From Flavobacterium sp. HJ-32-4 (GTDB taxonomy: Bacteria > Bacteroidota > Bacteroidia > Flavobacteriales > Flavobacteriaceae), in contig NZ_CP092832.1 of assembly GCF_022532105.1 (NCBI RefSeq), positions 2,881,001-2,945,000 on the forward strand: 64,000 nt of DNA. The letters are read 5' to 3'. Of the stretch, positions 9,886 to 18,496 are shown in pieces (position 1 is the first letter of the stretch; every line of letters starts with the position of its first letter). The position numbers and the translations under genes are program-made. The notes beneath the pieces were generated by a model. The model saw nothing but the letters and a program-made list of their open reading frames with translations. It ran no database searches and was not told the DNA's origin.

Positions 9886-11757
9886 TTATAACGGAATAGT
9901 GAACGAAGCACGGAACCCTTTTCCGTCTTCAAATCCAAAGGTAAAGCGTCCTTTTACGACACGAATACGGTTTTCCACATTGCGCAGTCCATTCGGGCGC
10001 CGGGTGCCTTTTTGGGTGCCGTTGTCACCATAGTGTACCGACAGCGACCGGTTCTCTAGTCCGAATCGAAGGGTCACGAGCTGGGCGTCGCTGTGTTTCC
10101 GCATGTTGGTCAGCAGTTCCTGTATCACGCGGTAGACGACGATTTGTTTGGCGGCCGACAGGCGGTTCCATGGGACGGCGTCGAATCCGACGATGATCAT
10201 TTGCGACTGGCCCTGGAACACTTCCATCAACTCGCGTAACTCGCCGGGGAAGCTGTCGCCGGTGGCAATATCGGCATTCGAATGGGCAATGTCGCGCGTA
10301 CGTCCGTAGACCGTGTCGAGTCCTGAGAGCAGTTTTTCGCGATTGTGGTCGTTCGCCAGGTCGGCGGTCTCGGCGAAGGCCATCATTTTTGACAAATCGC
10401 CGGCCACTTCATCGTGCAGGCGGCGTGACAACCGGGTTTCGGCTTGGTAGGCTTCGAGTTGTTTTTGCTTTTTGAAGCGGTAGAAGAGGAAAATACCGAC
10501 GGTCAGCAGCGACAGGGCAAACGACGCCCAGGCGATGCCGATCCATTTTTGCCGACGTTTTTCCTGCGCGAGTTGCTCGTTCTTTCGTTCGACCCGGGAT
10601 TTTTCGTAGCGGATATGGGCAAACTCGTTGCGCGCACTACGGCGGAGCCCGCGAATACTGTCGTCTACTTTTGTGAGTGTGCGATAATAGCCCAGCGCTT
10701 CGTGGCCCGACGACAGGCGCCCGAGAAAGCGCAGGGCTTCGAGGCGGTCGTCCGGACGTTGCAGGCGGGTGGAAACAGCATAGGCTTTGCGCGCAAACTC
10801 CCTGCTTTGGGCCTGGTTTTTTGTTTGGTAGCATTCGGCCAGGTCCATATAGCTGGAAGCCAGTTCTTCTGACAGTCCGTTTTTCTCACGGAGATCAAGG
10901 GCCGCCAGCATATCGGCTTCCCCCTGGGTGGCGTTGGCGCAGAACCGGGCGTATCCGAGGTTCTTGAGCAATCGCGCCTGTTCGCGCGGGTACCGTTTTG
11001 TTTTGGGATCGTGGAGGCAGCGTTGCAGGCGTTGTATCGCTTTGTCGTATTCTTTGAGGCGGATGTGGGCGAACGCCACATTGTTTTCGTGGGTGAGCCG
11101 ACGGTCAAAGGTGGTAGCGAACCGAAGCGATGCTTCAAAGTAATGAAGTGCCTTCCGCAGGTCGTCGCGACTGAGATAACTCTCCCCTAACAGGTCGTAG
11201 GCCGATTCGAATGAGGCGGCGTCGGCGGGGTCTTTTTCGTCGAGTAACGGAAGCGTGCCGGTTACGGTTTCTTCGCTTCCGCTGTAGTCGCCCGCCTCGT
11301 TTTCGAGCGTGGCCATCTGGAGGCGACCGTATACGATGTAGGCGGTGTCATGGGCTGCTTCCGCCTGACGGCAGAGGCGATCGTACAAGCGATAGACAGA
11401 AGCCGGCGACTGGTTGCCCGCGTCGTACATCGCGTTGAAGTAGCTGGTAAAACGAGGGTTGTTCATGCGCCGGATATCCGATCGGAATTCAGCCAGCCAC
11501 CGTTCGTATTGCGCCGGGTCGCGGTCGTACGATTGCGCATAACGCTCGGATGCTACGACAAATAGCGCGCTGTCGTCTTGCTGTTGTTGGGTGAGTGCGC
11601 GCAGGCGGTTGAGTGAGGCCCATCGCTGTTGTTTGGGGCGCAGGGTATCGTTGGCGACCGTCCAGAGGCTGTCGCGGGTGTGTTCGTAGGCCGCGTGGTC
11701 GCGATCACGGCACGCCCATACGAACAGGACACAAAAAAATGGGGAATACCACTTCAT
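9886..11757 (-). CDS. TPR-containing sensor histidine kinase, HisKA_3 (NarL/LuxR partner) type
   Basis: 623 residues from ATG 11755-11757, chosen because it gives an export signal with a possible lipobox (MKWYSPFFCVLFVWACRD). Residues ~20-385 are helical TPR-like repeats in the periplasm (for example LRKALHYFEASLRFA and KEYDKAIQRLQRCL). A coiled segment precedes one membrane helix (~405-427). The HisKA_3 box RRLHDEVAGDL carries the phosphoacceptor H448. An HATPase domain shows the N box LLTNMRKHSDA (N551) and G-box-like DNGTQKG and NGLRNVENRI. It forms an operon with the response regulator immediately downstream. Such kinases with TPR sensors are common in Bacteroidetes. The input signal is unknown. 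Confidence 0.9.
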   Translation of the reverse strand: MKWYSPFFCVLFVWACRDRDHAAYEHTRDSLWTVANDTLRPKQQRWASLNRLRALTQQQQDDSALFVVASERYAQSYDRDPAQYERWLAEFRSDIRRMNNPRFTSYFNAMYDAGNQSPASVYRLYDRLCRQAEAAHDTAYIVYGRLQMATLENEAGDYSGSEETVTGTLPLLDEKDPADAASFESAYDLLGESYLSRDDLRKALHYFEASLRFATTFDRRLTHENNVAFAHIRLKEYDKAIQRLQRCLHDPKTKRYPREQARLLKNLGYARFCANATQGEADMLAALDLREKNGLSEELASSYMDLAECYQTKNQAQSREFARKAYAVSTRLQRPDDRLEALRFLGRLSSGHEALGYYRTLTKVDDSIRGLRRSARNEFAHIRYEKSRVERKNEQLAQEKRRQKWIGIAWASFALSLLTVGIFLFYRFKKQKQLEAYQAETRLSRRLHDEVAGDLSKMMAFAETADLANDHNREKLLSGLDTVYGRTRDIAHSNADIATGDSFPGELRELMEVFQGQSQMIIVGFDAVPWNRLSAAKQIVVYRVIQELLTNMRKHSDAQLVTLRFGLENRSLSVHYGDNGTQKGTRRPNGLRNVENRIRVVKGRFTFGFEDGKGFRASFTIPL

Positions 11758-11805
11758 ACAAAGTACTATTCCCCGAAAGTAGTAATTTATGTCCACATCA
11801 AGCAC

Positions 11806-11982
11806 TTACGGCTTGATTCCTCCTGGTTTTGGAGGCAGCGGCGGCACGTGTCCGGTGTCGCCACCGGTGTCGTCGGCCTGGGCCGGTGTGGGGTTGGTAA
11901 CAGGGCCCGCGAGTCCGTCATCGGAGCAGGAAGCGAGCGTACAAAGGGCTATGATAGCTGAAAAAAAGATATACTTTTTCAT
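11806..11982 (-). CDS. Small proline-rich lipoprotein
   Basis: A 58-residue product with a classical lipoprotein signal (MKKYIFFSAIIALCTLASCSDD, Cys ~19) and a short hydrophilic tail ending in GHVPPLPPKPGG. No domain is recognisable. Very short lipoproteins of this type are frequent in Flavobacteria. The start at 11,980-11,982 is fixed by the signal peptide, and longer in-frame upstream reading is probably non-coding. Confidence 0.6.
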   Translation of the reverse strand: MKKYIFFSAIIALCTLASCSDDGLAGPVTNPTPAQADDTGGDTGHVPPLPPKPGGIKP

Positions 11983-12304
11983 TTGAATGGATGTAAAAAG
12001 TTGAACAAAAGGTTTCAGGGTCGGCAGGGCGCCGACGGGTACCGTCCGTAAGCTTCCGGACGGGTGCATGCTTTTGGGGAAGTGGCGGACCGTTACGACG
12101 CGGGAGTGGACTTCCCCATCCGTTCCGGTCGCAGGTCCGCCGGAGTTTGAAAACCATTTTGTACATTTGACCGGCTGCAGACCGGACCCGGGAACTGGTT
12201 TCCGAGGCAAAGTAACGGGCTGTAGATGCGGTAGTTGCAGCCGATTACCTGGAATTCCCACGATTACCCGCTCTTCTCACGATTACCCACCAATACCTGA
12301 CGCA
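11983..12304 (+). promoter_or_regulatory. Intergenic region with hairpin and candidate -7 box
   Basis: About 320 bp without a convincing gene. At 12,041-12,064 lies a hairpin with CCGTCCG and CGGACGG arms. At 12,162-12,169 the sequence TACATTTG matches the Bacteroidetes -7 consensus TAnnTTTG, ~135 bp before the next plus-strand gene; no convincing -33 element is placed at the right distance. An open frame also crosses this area on both strands, but has no protein-like features. Confidence 0.35.
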
Positions 12305-13156
12305 ATGGATCGTTTTACCCATTACCAATCCGAAATCAGGAAGAAATATGAGGCTGTCCGGACAGGACCTTTATCCACTTACCTGGACCCGCCGGGGCAG
12401 GCAGGTCTTCGCGATCTGTGCTTTGAATTGTGCCGCGAGGCGAATGAAGCCGACCTGGATATCTACCTTCGATTTATGGGAGAGGCATACGACGCTACAC
12501 GGCTACAGGCGGCACGCAAAAAGACGGAGCGATTTCGTGCTATTTCCAACTTTTTTAACGGCGCAACGGAGAAATTCACCGACAAAACAAATGCCGATAT
12601 GGCGGCGCTGTTGGTGGATTTCCGGCCCCGGCCGTATTGGAAATACACGGTTCCGGAAAAAGAGGCATCCGTAAAAGCCGAACAGGGCACGTCGCCCGTG
12701 GCGTCTGTTACGGCAACTGAGTTAATGGACGCGCCGGTGGTTCCAGACCGCAGGGAACCAATAGATGGGGTAGTTCGACCACCGCGCAGAAAACGCGCCC
12801 TTATTGTGGTGGCGCTTTTGCTTTCAGGGATTGGGATTTGGTGGACGCTGGCGCAACGTGGCACCGGTTGTATGCAATGGCAGGGCGACCATTATGAACG
12901 GGTGGATTGCAGCGCGGACGGCAGCCAGGGAACCATCCTGGGTTTTGACGAGAGGCAATTCGCGGTGCGGAAGGTGAACGTTTGTGATACGACGACGTTT
13001 TTCCGCGGGGGAAAACCCATACTCTGGTATTTGAAGCATGACAATACGTATGACTTCTTTGACCATCCGGGTTATCATCCGGAATTCATTAACCGCCCGT
13101 TGAAGCCGGTGTCGCGGTATATTGCGAGGAAGAGGGAATTAGGAGTTAGGAATTAG
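12305..13156 (+). CDS. Hypothetical single-pass membrane protein
   Basis: 283 residues from ATG 12305. The N-terminal ~150 residues are charged and helical (MDRFTHYQSEIRKKYEAV). A basic patch RPPRRKR precedes one membrane helix (ALIVVALLLSGIGIWWTL, ~residues 160-178). The C-terminal part reads FFDHPGYHPEFINRPLKPVSRYI. That ending is shared by a group of Flavobacteria membrane proteins of unknown function (recognised from memory, not searched). The longer upstream frame lacks protein character, so the start at 12305 is preferred. The final residues (ELGVRN) run into the 7-bp repeat region. Confidence 0.7.
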   Translation: MDRFTHYQSEIRKKYEAVRTGPLSTYLDPPGQAGLRDLCFELCREANEADLDIYLRFMGEAYDATRLQAARKKTERFRAISNFFNGATEKFTDKTNADMAALLVDFRPRPYWKYTVPEKEASVKAEQGTSPVASVTATELMDAPVVPDRREPIDGVVRPPRRKRALIVVALLLSGIGIWWTLAQRGTGCMQWQGDHYERVDCSADGSQGTILGFDERQFAVRKVNVCDTTTFFRGGKPILWYLKHDNTYDFFDHPGYHPEFINRPLKPVSRYIARKRELGVRN

Positions 13157-13437
13157 GAGTTAGGAGTTGGGAAGTTGGGAAGTTGGGTTTTGGGTTTTGG
13201 GTTTTGGGTTTTGGGTTCTTGGTTCTTGGTTCAGGTTCGAGGGTTGAGGGTTGAGGGTTTTGGTGGCGGATGAAAGAAAAGAGTAGTTTTGCTACGTAGC
13301 AACCATATTCTCCTCAACTATGAACTATGAACTATGAACTATGAACTATGAACTATGAACTATGAACTATGAACTATGAACTATGAACTATGAACTACGA
13401 ACTATGAACTATGAACTACGAACTATGAACTATCAAC
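13135..13437. repeat. Blocks of 7-bp tandem repeats
   Basis: The gap between two plus-strand genes is almost entirely short tandem repeat. It holds TTAGGAG/TTGGGAA units at 13,135-13,185, (TTTTGGG)n at 13,186-13,216, TTGAGGG units to 13,260, then about sixteen copies of TATGAAC (two with TACGAAC variants) at 13,318-13,432. Because the unit is 7 bp, copy-number change would shift any frame reading through it. Confidence 0.9.
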
Positions 13438-13449
13438 CAACACCCCTTC

Positions 13450-14277
13450 ATGCTCAAACGCCTTTTCCTTGTAAACACTGACGATAGCCGCCACTGGGTG
13501 CGGATGGTGCTTTGGTGGGAATTCCGACGTCCTCTGTATAACATCTTACTGGTGCTTTTTGGGATCCTTTCCCTGACACTGCTGTCGTATATCGTAAAAG
13601 ACCTTTGGTCGTTCTTTTCCGACTTTTTCCTGTTCTATCTGGCGACGGCGGTCTTCCTGCTGCTGGCCAATGTGCTGTATACGGGTGGGTGGATTTTCCA
13701 ACTCCTCACCCGAAACAGTCAGCGTGCGTTTATCAGACGGATACGCCCCCGTCTTTTTGTATATGGCCTGCTGTTTTCATTTGGGGTCGAACTGTTGCCC
13801 TGCCTGTTGGCGGGTGGTTACAGCCTGATCACAGGTGAACGGATACAATCGCCATTTGCTGATTTTGCCACTCATCAGCCGGATGCAAACGACATCGTGG
13901 GCACATATGTAATTGCCGACGCGTCACGGAAGCAACTTCACCTACCGGACAGCGTTTCGGGTAAAACCGTAATCCGGTTCAACGCTGACAAGACCTTTGC
14001 CTTCCGGTATTTTCCGCATCACGGTTCCGGCAGCGGGCTATCGGATTATGAACTCGTGAATGCCTCGGGGAAGTGGGACGTGGCAGAAGACCAGGGCAGT
14101 TGGGTAATCCCGATGGACTATGACACGATCATGAGGCTGCGAACCGGGGAAACGGATTCTTCGGGACTGTCTGACCTCAATAGCTTTCATATCAACAACG
14201 ACGCTCCTCCGTATACGATCTATATCGTGGTGGGCGACCCTGACAGTTGGGAAGGGATTACGTTGGAGAAGCGGTAA
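13450..14277 (+). CDS. Hypothetical membrane protein with C-terminal lipocalin-like region
   Basis: 275 residues. Three to four hydrophobic segments lie in the first ~135 residues (YNILLVLFGILSLTLLSYIV; FLFYLATAVFLLLANVLYTGG; LFVYGLLFSFGVELLPCLL). A soluble C-terminal half (~140-275) contains DIVGTYVIADASRKQLHLP, TVIRFNADKTFAFRYFP and ASGKWDVAEDQGSWV. This half resembles the lipocalin-like folds of small Bacteroidetes lipoproteins (GTY, FxxDxTF and GxW pattern); that is inference. No function is known. Confidence 0.75.
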   Translation: MLKRLFLVNTDDSRHWVRMVLWWEFRRPLYNILLVLFGILSLTLLSYIVKDLWSFFSDFFLFYLATAVFLLLANVLYTGGWIFQLLTRNSQRAFIRRIRPRLFVYGLLFSFGVELLPCLLAGGYSLITGERIQSPFADFATHQPDANDIVGTYVIADASRKQLHLPDSVSGKTVIRFNADKTFAFRYFPHHGSGSGLSDYELVNASGKWDVAEDQGSWVIPMDYDTIMRLRTGETDSSGLSDLNSFHINNDAPPYTIYIVVGDPDSWEGITLEKR

Positions 14278-14427
14278 AAATGGCGGGGATCCTGAACGTG
14301 ACTATAATCGAACACGATCGTAGGGAACGTTATTTTTGCAGTGGGGAAAATTGTATCTTAGGGACGTTATATGGTTTGTCTATACAGCCTTTGTTGCGAC
14401 TACTACGACACCTAATGGATACCCACT

Positions 14428-14853
14428 ATGGAAATCGATAAACAAGAACTCCTTCACCCGCTGGTACAGATCGTGTATTACGCACTATTGGCGGCCTTGC
14501 TTGCCGCGCCCTTACCCGCGGATGTTCCGTTTATCTGTAGTGCCCCCTACTTTTTCACGGCGATGTTGTGTTTTGATTTGGGGAATCTGTCGGTTTCGGT
14601 GCGTTTGCGAAGGGGACATATCGTCAAAGGCCTTTATGTGAACCCACTGGGCTTTATCACGGTGCGATTTCGCCTTGCAGTATCGGACATACAGGAATTG
14701 ACACTGCGGCAGAATGCGGAGCTTTACTTTGAACTCATCGCCCTCACCCCTACACACGAAGCCGTGGTACTGAAAACGATGGCTAACCGGATTCCGGCGG
14801 AGCAGGAATGGGAGAAATGGAAAGCGCAACTACTAAAAGTGACGCCGGTTTGA
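14428..14853 (+). CDS. Hypothetical membrane-associated protein
   Basis: 141 residues with a hydrophobic N-terminal third (LVQIVYYALLAALLAAPLPADV; PYFFTAMLCFDLGNLSVSV), then a soluble part with VNPLGFITVRFRLAVSDIQEL. I do not recognise the family. It shares strand and close spacing with its neighbours. Confidence 0.6.
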   Translation: MEIDKQELLHPLVQIVYYALLAALLAAPLPADVPFICSAPYFFTAMLCFDLGNLSVSVRLRRGHIVKGLYVNPLGFITVRFRLAVSDIQELTLRQNAELYFELIALTPTHEAVVLKTMANRIPAEQEWEKWKAQLLKVTPV

Positions 14854-14921
14854 CCTCTCATAGCGAGGCTAAGCGTATGCTCTTTTTGCATTCGTTTTAA
14901 TTTACTCCCATTCAGCGCCAC

Positions 14922-15482
14922 GTGACACGAAACCACTACATCCTCTGGCTTTGCCTCACCTTCGCCCCTATCGTTTGTGCGCAGGGTGGTATGCTGCCTG
15001 TGGGTTCGAATGCCGATGCACTGGCGCAACGTATCCGGGAGCGCGACAGCAGTAAGATCGGCACGCGGCTGCCCTTCTTTACGGCAAGCGAATCAGACGA
15101 CAGTGTTTTCTATAGCGGTGCTACCAAACGTGTCACCCTGTATTATTTTTGGTACGATTGTGGCGATCCCTGCACGGCTGCCTTTGACGGGCTCAACGAC
15201 CTGCAGCAACGCTATGCGGGCAAAGCCGACTTCATCGCGGTCACCTACCTCAGCAAGGCCCAACTGGCCGATGTGCTGACCGAACGACCGCTTCACTTCC
15301 GCCATTGTCGGACGACACAGGACGAGCTCGACAGCATCGGACTCTCGAACGGCTATCCTTTCACCCTGATCACAGTCGATGGCGTCATTGTGTACTGTAC
15401 ATCGGGTGGTCCTACTACTCCGGCTGCCGTTGAAAAACGGAGAGAAGCGTATGAGGAGGTGTTACGGGTGTATTGTGAGTGA
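14922..15482 (+). CDS. Secreted thioredoxin-like (TlpA/AhpC-fold) protein with CxxxC
   Basis: 186 residues with a signal peptide (MTRNHYILWLCLTFAPIVCAQ). The thioredoxin-fold features are LYYFWYDCGDPCTAAFDGLN (residues ~74-93), ADFIAVTYLS and a cis-Pro-like GYPFTLITVDGVIVY. In TlpA-type thiol oxidoreductases the motif is normally WCxxC. Here tryptophan is replaced and the cysteines are spaced CGDPC, one residue wider. It is therefore probably a periplasmic thiol-redox protein or a derivative with altered chemistry. No partner gene is adjacent. Confidence 0.75.
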   Translation: MTRNHYILWLCLTFAPIVCAQGGMLPVGSNADALAQRIRERDSSKIGTRLPFFTASESDDSVFYSGATKRVTLYYFWYDCGDPCTAAFDGLNDLQQRYAGKADFIAVTYLSKAQLADVLTERPLHFRHCRTTQDELDSIGLSNGYPFTLITVDGVIVYCTSGGPTTPAAVEKRREAYEEVLRVYCE

Positions 15483-15727
15483 AGGGCGCTTAAGGTCATC
15501 CCTACGCGTAGTTTACCTCAAAACCCTCCCGATTCTTTTTCGACGTTCTGCAGCCACAATCCGACAGATAGAGAATCGCCTTATATTATCAATCCGATGC
15601 TTGCAGCGACCTTGTAAAGAATTCAGGCAAGCCGCTGCTAATCAGAAACGGAGCTTAGATTGTTTTACAGCCACAGAAAGTTAGTTCAATAATTTTTCAT
15701 AATTTCGACGAACCAATTCAAAACATC

Positions 15728-16801
15728 ATGGAGCAAACCGATTTGAGACTCAAGCTAGAACAACTTCACCAACGGGTTGACTCTCTTAAAGATCAGATAA
15801 ATACCGAGGAGGCTACTAAGAACGCTTTTGTAATGCCATTTATACAAATACTGGGGTATGACATCTTCAATCCGACAGAGGTGATACCGGAGTTTATTTG
15901 TGATATCGGCACTAAAAAAGGAGAAAAAGTAGATTACGTCATCAAAAAAGACGGTGAACCCATTCTAATAATCGAGTGTAAGCACTGGAAGCAAAATGCT
16001 GACGCACATAATTCCCAACTCCATAGATATTTTCATGTCTCGAAGGCTCGATTCGGTGTACTGACGAACGGTCATATTTACAATTTTTACGCCGACCTGG
16101 AAAAGCCAAATATCATGGATGAGAAACCGTTCTTCACCCTTGATTTGTCAAATCTAAAAGATGCGAGTTTGAAGATTTTGGAGAATTTCACAAAGACGGG
16201 TTATAGTCTTGAGAATATTCTCGACTCTGCTGAGGCGCTTAAGTACATTAAAGCAATTCGAAACGAGTTTGAAAAAGAGCTTCAAGATCCATCGGAACAG
16301 TTGGTCAAAATGCTGGTAAGCCGTTTTTTTGACAAATCCCTTACCGCTCCTCGTCTGGCGACATTCCGCGAGTATACTAAGAAAGCATTTTCCAACTCGA
16401 TAAATGAATCCATAAACTTTCGATTAAAAAACGCTCTGAATATGAGCGAAACGGTGCCAACGAAGACCCAAACGGCAGCCTTAATAGATGAAAATGTTGA
16501 AATTCCTAAATTCGTAACTACAGAAGACGAAATGGAGGGTTCTCAAATTGTAAAGGCCATACTACGCGAAGTGCTACCGGCTTCACGCATCGCCTTCCGG
16601 GATACCCAGTCTTACTTCGGCATTCTTCTCGACGATAACAATCGTAAGCCGCTTTGCAGGTTACATTTCAATTCTGCTAATAAATACATTGAACTTTTCC
16701 AGAACGGAAAGGACAATGGAGAGAAAAAAATCTTGACATCGCTTGAAGATATCTACAATTACAAGAAAGAACTGCTGGCCACTGTCGGTAATTACGAATA
16801 G
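15728..16801 (+). CDS. Type I restriction HsdR-N-like endonuclease domain protein (PD-(D/E)XK)
   Basis: 357 residues. After an N-terminal coiled region (LEQLHQRVDSLKDQI) comes a PD-(D/E)XK nuclease core resembling the HsdR N-terminal domain: TKNAFVMPFIQILGYDIFNP, EKVDYVI with catalytic D69, and PILIIECKHW with E83 and K85. A ~150-residue helical region and a C-terminal domain of unknown role follow. Stand-alone proteins of this type are usually annotated as type I restriction endonucleases, but no methylase or specificity gene is adjacent, so a restriction role is only inferred. The gene spans the left end (16,452) of the 17.5-kb duplicated unit. It is complete here, and only its C-terminal third recurs at 34,160-34,530. 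Confidence 0.8.
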   Translation: MEQTDLRLKLEQLHQRVDSLKDQINTEEATKNAFVMPFIQILGYDIFNPTEVIPEFICDIGTKKGEKVDYVIKKDGEPILIIECKHWKQNADAHNSQLHRYFHVSKARFGVLTNGHIYNFYADLEKPNIMDEKPFFTLDLSNLKDASLKILENFTKTGYSLENILDSAEALKYIKAIRNEFEKELQDPSEQLVKMLVSRFFDKSLTAPRLATFREYTKKAFSNSINESINFRLKNALNMSETVPTKTQTAALIDENVEIPKFVTTEDEMEGSQIVKAILREVLPASRIAFRDTQSYFGILLDDNNRKPLCRLHFNSANKYIELFQNGKDNGEKKILTSLEDIYNYKKELLATVGNYE

Positions 16802-17030
16802 ACTTATTTAACATACTTTGGGGCCCGTTTGGAACGATAATGGGAGAAAACCGAAGGACTGTTACTCTGATCCCTAAGATTTGCAGTCCACACTCGTAAT
16901 GACGATAGTGTAGAATACACCTAGTATCCAACATGATGTGCAAGCAAGGCAGGACGCACAGAATTTATTAGAATTGGTAGGTACGGGCTGCAAATCCACG
17001 ACCCTCAAAAGAATACTATAACGACAAATA

Positions 17031-17492
17031 ATGGCGTCGGCATTTTGGACACTGGAAGACGGACGAGGCATGGCAAAGCGTTGGGCCTTGATGTCGGAAC
17101 TATTGGAACTGATTACGCGCGAATTAAAGGAAATCGAGGGTGCGGAAGCGTTCTATGACTATCTGGAACGGCTCATATTCAGGGAAGAAAACGGTGATAT
17201 CTATAATGGCTACGGTGGTTTTTATCGAAAAGACGAGTGCTTTACGCTTAATTTCGACTTGCGTTCGTTTGCCCCCAAAAACCGTGATTATTTTTGGCGG
17301 GCCACACAACGCGCCCTAACGCGACTAAAAATCGAGAACGACCCATTGCGGAAGGGAGACGAACTTCTATTGACGCAACTCCTGGATATGCACAAGCGAA
17401 TAAAACAAGGCGAAGACCCCATGATTCTAAACTTTTATGACATCGTCGAACCCGACCCGCAAGAGAAACTTGGGCCTGGATGGGAAGTTTAG
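17031..17492 (+). CDS. Conserved flavobacterial hypothetical protein
   Basis: 153 residues beginning MASAFWTLEDGRGMAKRW, with DYFWRATQRALTRL and LLDMHKRIKQGEDPMILN, ending EKLGPGWEV. I recall small Flavobacteria proteins of this length with the same start and end, which supports the ATG at 17031. It is soluble, with no signal peptide. Function is unknown. The ~230 bp upstream, after the restriction gene, contains no other gene I can support. A frameshifted copy lies at 34,761-35,224. Confidence 0.7.
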   Translation: MASAFWTLEDGRGMAKRWALMSELLELITRELKEIEGAEAFYDYLERLIFREENGDIYNGYGGFYRKDECFTLNFDLRSFAPKNRDYFWRATQRALTRLKIENDPLRKGDELLLTQLLDMHKRIKQGEDPMILNFYDIVEPDPQEKLGPGWEV

Positions 17493-17561
17493 ACTTTTGA
17501 TGCTGAATTAAATATGGAAACACAGTTTGTTATCCATACCCAACCGGTTACCACTATTAGT

Positions 17562-17921
17562 ATGAAACCCCTTTACTTTCTGTTTTTCCTAAGTTCTTTT
17601 CTCCTCCAACGCAACGATCTTGTATATGAGAAAGACAATCTAAGAATTGAAGTCGTCATCGACAAGGGCGGTAAGAATCTGGTGTACGGAAAACGTTCGG
17701 TGCTGACATTTTTTCTAAAGAACGTAAACCCCGGATCACTGCACATTATCGGGCTGGGCCTGAGACCCCTACCTGAGCATTATCCCAACAAGGTGCGACT
17801 GGAGATTACGCCGGATGCGAAAAGCAACTATGAGAAAGACGAACTAAAAATGACTATCAGTCTTCCGGCTAACGGGAAACGGCGTATTCATACGTTCTAC
17901 ATTCCGATAACGCGAGAATGA
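17562..17921 (+). CDS. Small secreted hypothetical protein
   Basis: 119 residues from ATG 17562, chosen because it gives a signal peptide (MKPLYFLFFLSSFLLQ). An ATG at 17514 would add a polar extension. The mature part contains DNLRIEVVIDKGGKNLVYG and FFLKNVNPGSLHIIGLG, suggesting a beta-rich fold. The family is not recognised. The second copy at 35,294-35,653 is intact and differs by one residue (LEITPD here, LENTPD there). Confidence 0.65.
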   Translation: MKPLYFLFFLSSFLLQRNDLVYEKDNLRIEVVIDKGGKNLVYGKRSVLTFFLKNVNPGSLHIIGLGLRPLPEHYPNKVRLEITPDAKSNYEKDELKMTISLPANGKRRIHTFYIPITRE

Positions 17922-18000
17922 AACTGGAAACTTTGCAAAACTCAAAACGCAACCCTCAAAACGCAACCCTCAAAACCCAAAACTTCGGCCCACTTTCCCT

Positions 18001-18008
18001 TATATTTG
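18001..18008 (+). promoter_or_regulatory. Bacteroidetes -7 box (TATATTTG)
   Basis: TATATTTG matches TAnnTTTG and lies 33 bp before ATG 18042. This supports that start over the in-frame ATG at 18006, which would fall at or before the expected transcription start. No clear -33 TTG is seen. Confidence 0.6.
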
Positions 18009-18041
18009 CCCTTCCTACTCCTTTATAACAAGGCGCTATTG

Positions 18042-18494
18042 ATGAAAACTACCCTACTGTTTCCGTTCCTGCTGCTGGCTGCCACATCCGTTGCGTCGGC
18101 ACAAACGATGTCGGCCACCAATACCGGCGCGCTTTCCACCAACCAACTCATCTACTCGGTGGGCGAGGTTTTTGTCGTTCCGACCAATGCGAACCAGGCA
18201 AGTTCGGGATTGATCGGCGCGGTGTCGCGCATTGAGTTTACCTCATTGTCGATTGACGAGATCGACACGGCCGACCGGGTGCGGTTTTACCCGAATCCGA
18301 CGTCGGGTTCGCTGTTTCTGGATATAGCCGAAGGCAGCGTCCGCCAGGTGTCGGTCTTCGACCTGTCGGGCAAATGCCTCGAAACCCAAACACTGCAAAA
18401 CGGCCGGCTTGACCTGGGGCACCTCCCGACGGGCACCTATCTTATTGTAACGGATAATACACAACTTTCCCCTTTTAAAGTACTAAAACACTAA
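18042..18494 (+). CDS. T9SS-exported protein with C-terminal sorting domain
   Basis: 150 residues. Signal peptide MKTTLLFPFLLLAATSVASA, then a short region STNQLIYSVGEVFVV typical of small T9SS cargo. The C-terminal sorting domain (type A) starts near residue 80: FYPNPTSGSLFLDI, VSVFDLSGKCLETQTL, LPTGTYLIVT and a basic end FKVLKH. It would be exported by type IX secretion and the tail removed. It is separated by 2 bp from the next gene and probably cotranscribed with it. Confidence 0.85.
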   Translation: MKTTLLFPFLLLAATSVASAQTMSATNTGALSTNQLIYSVGEVFVVPTNANQASSGLIGAVSRIEFTSLSIDEIDTADRVRFYPNPTSGSLFLDIAEGSVRQVSVFDLSGKCLETQTLQNGRLDLGHLPTGTYLIVTDNTQLSPFKVLKH

Positions 18495-18496
18495 TC

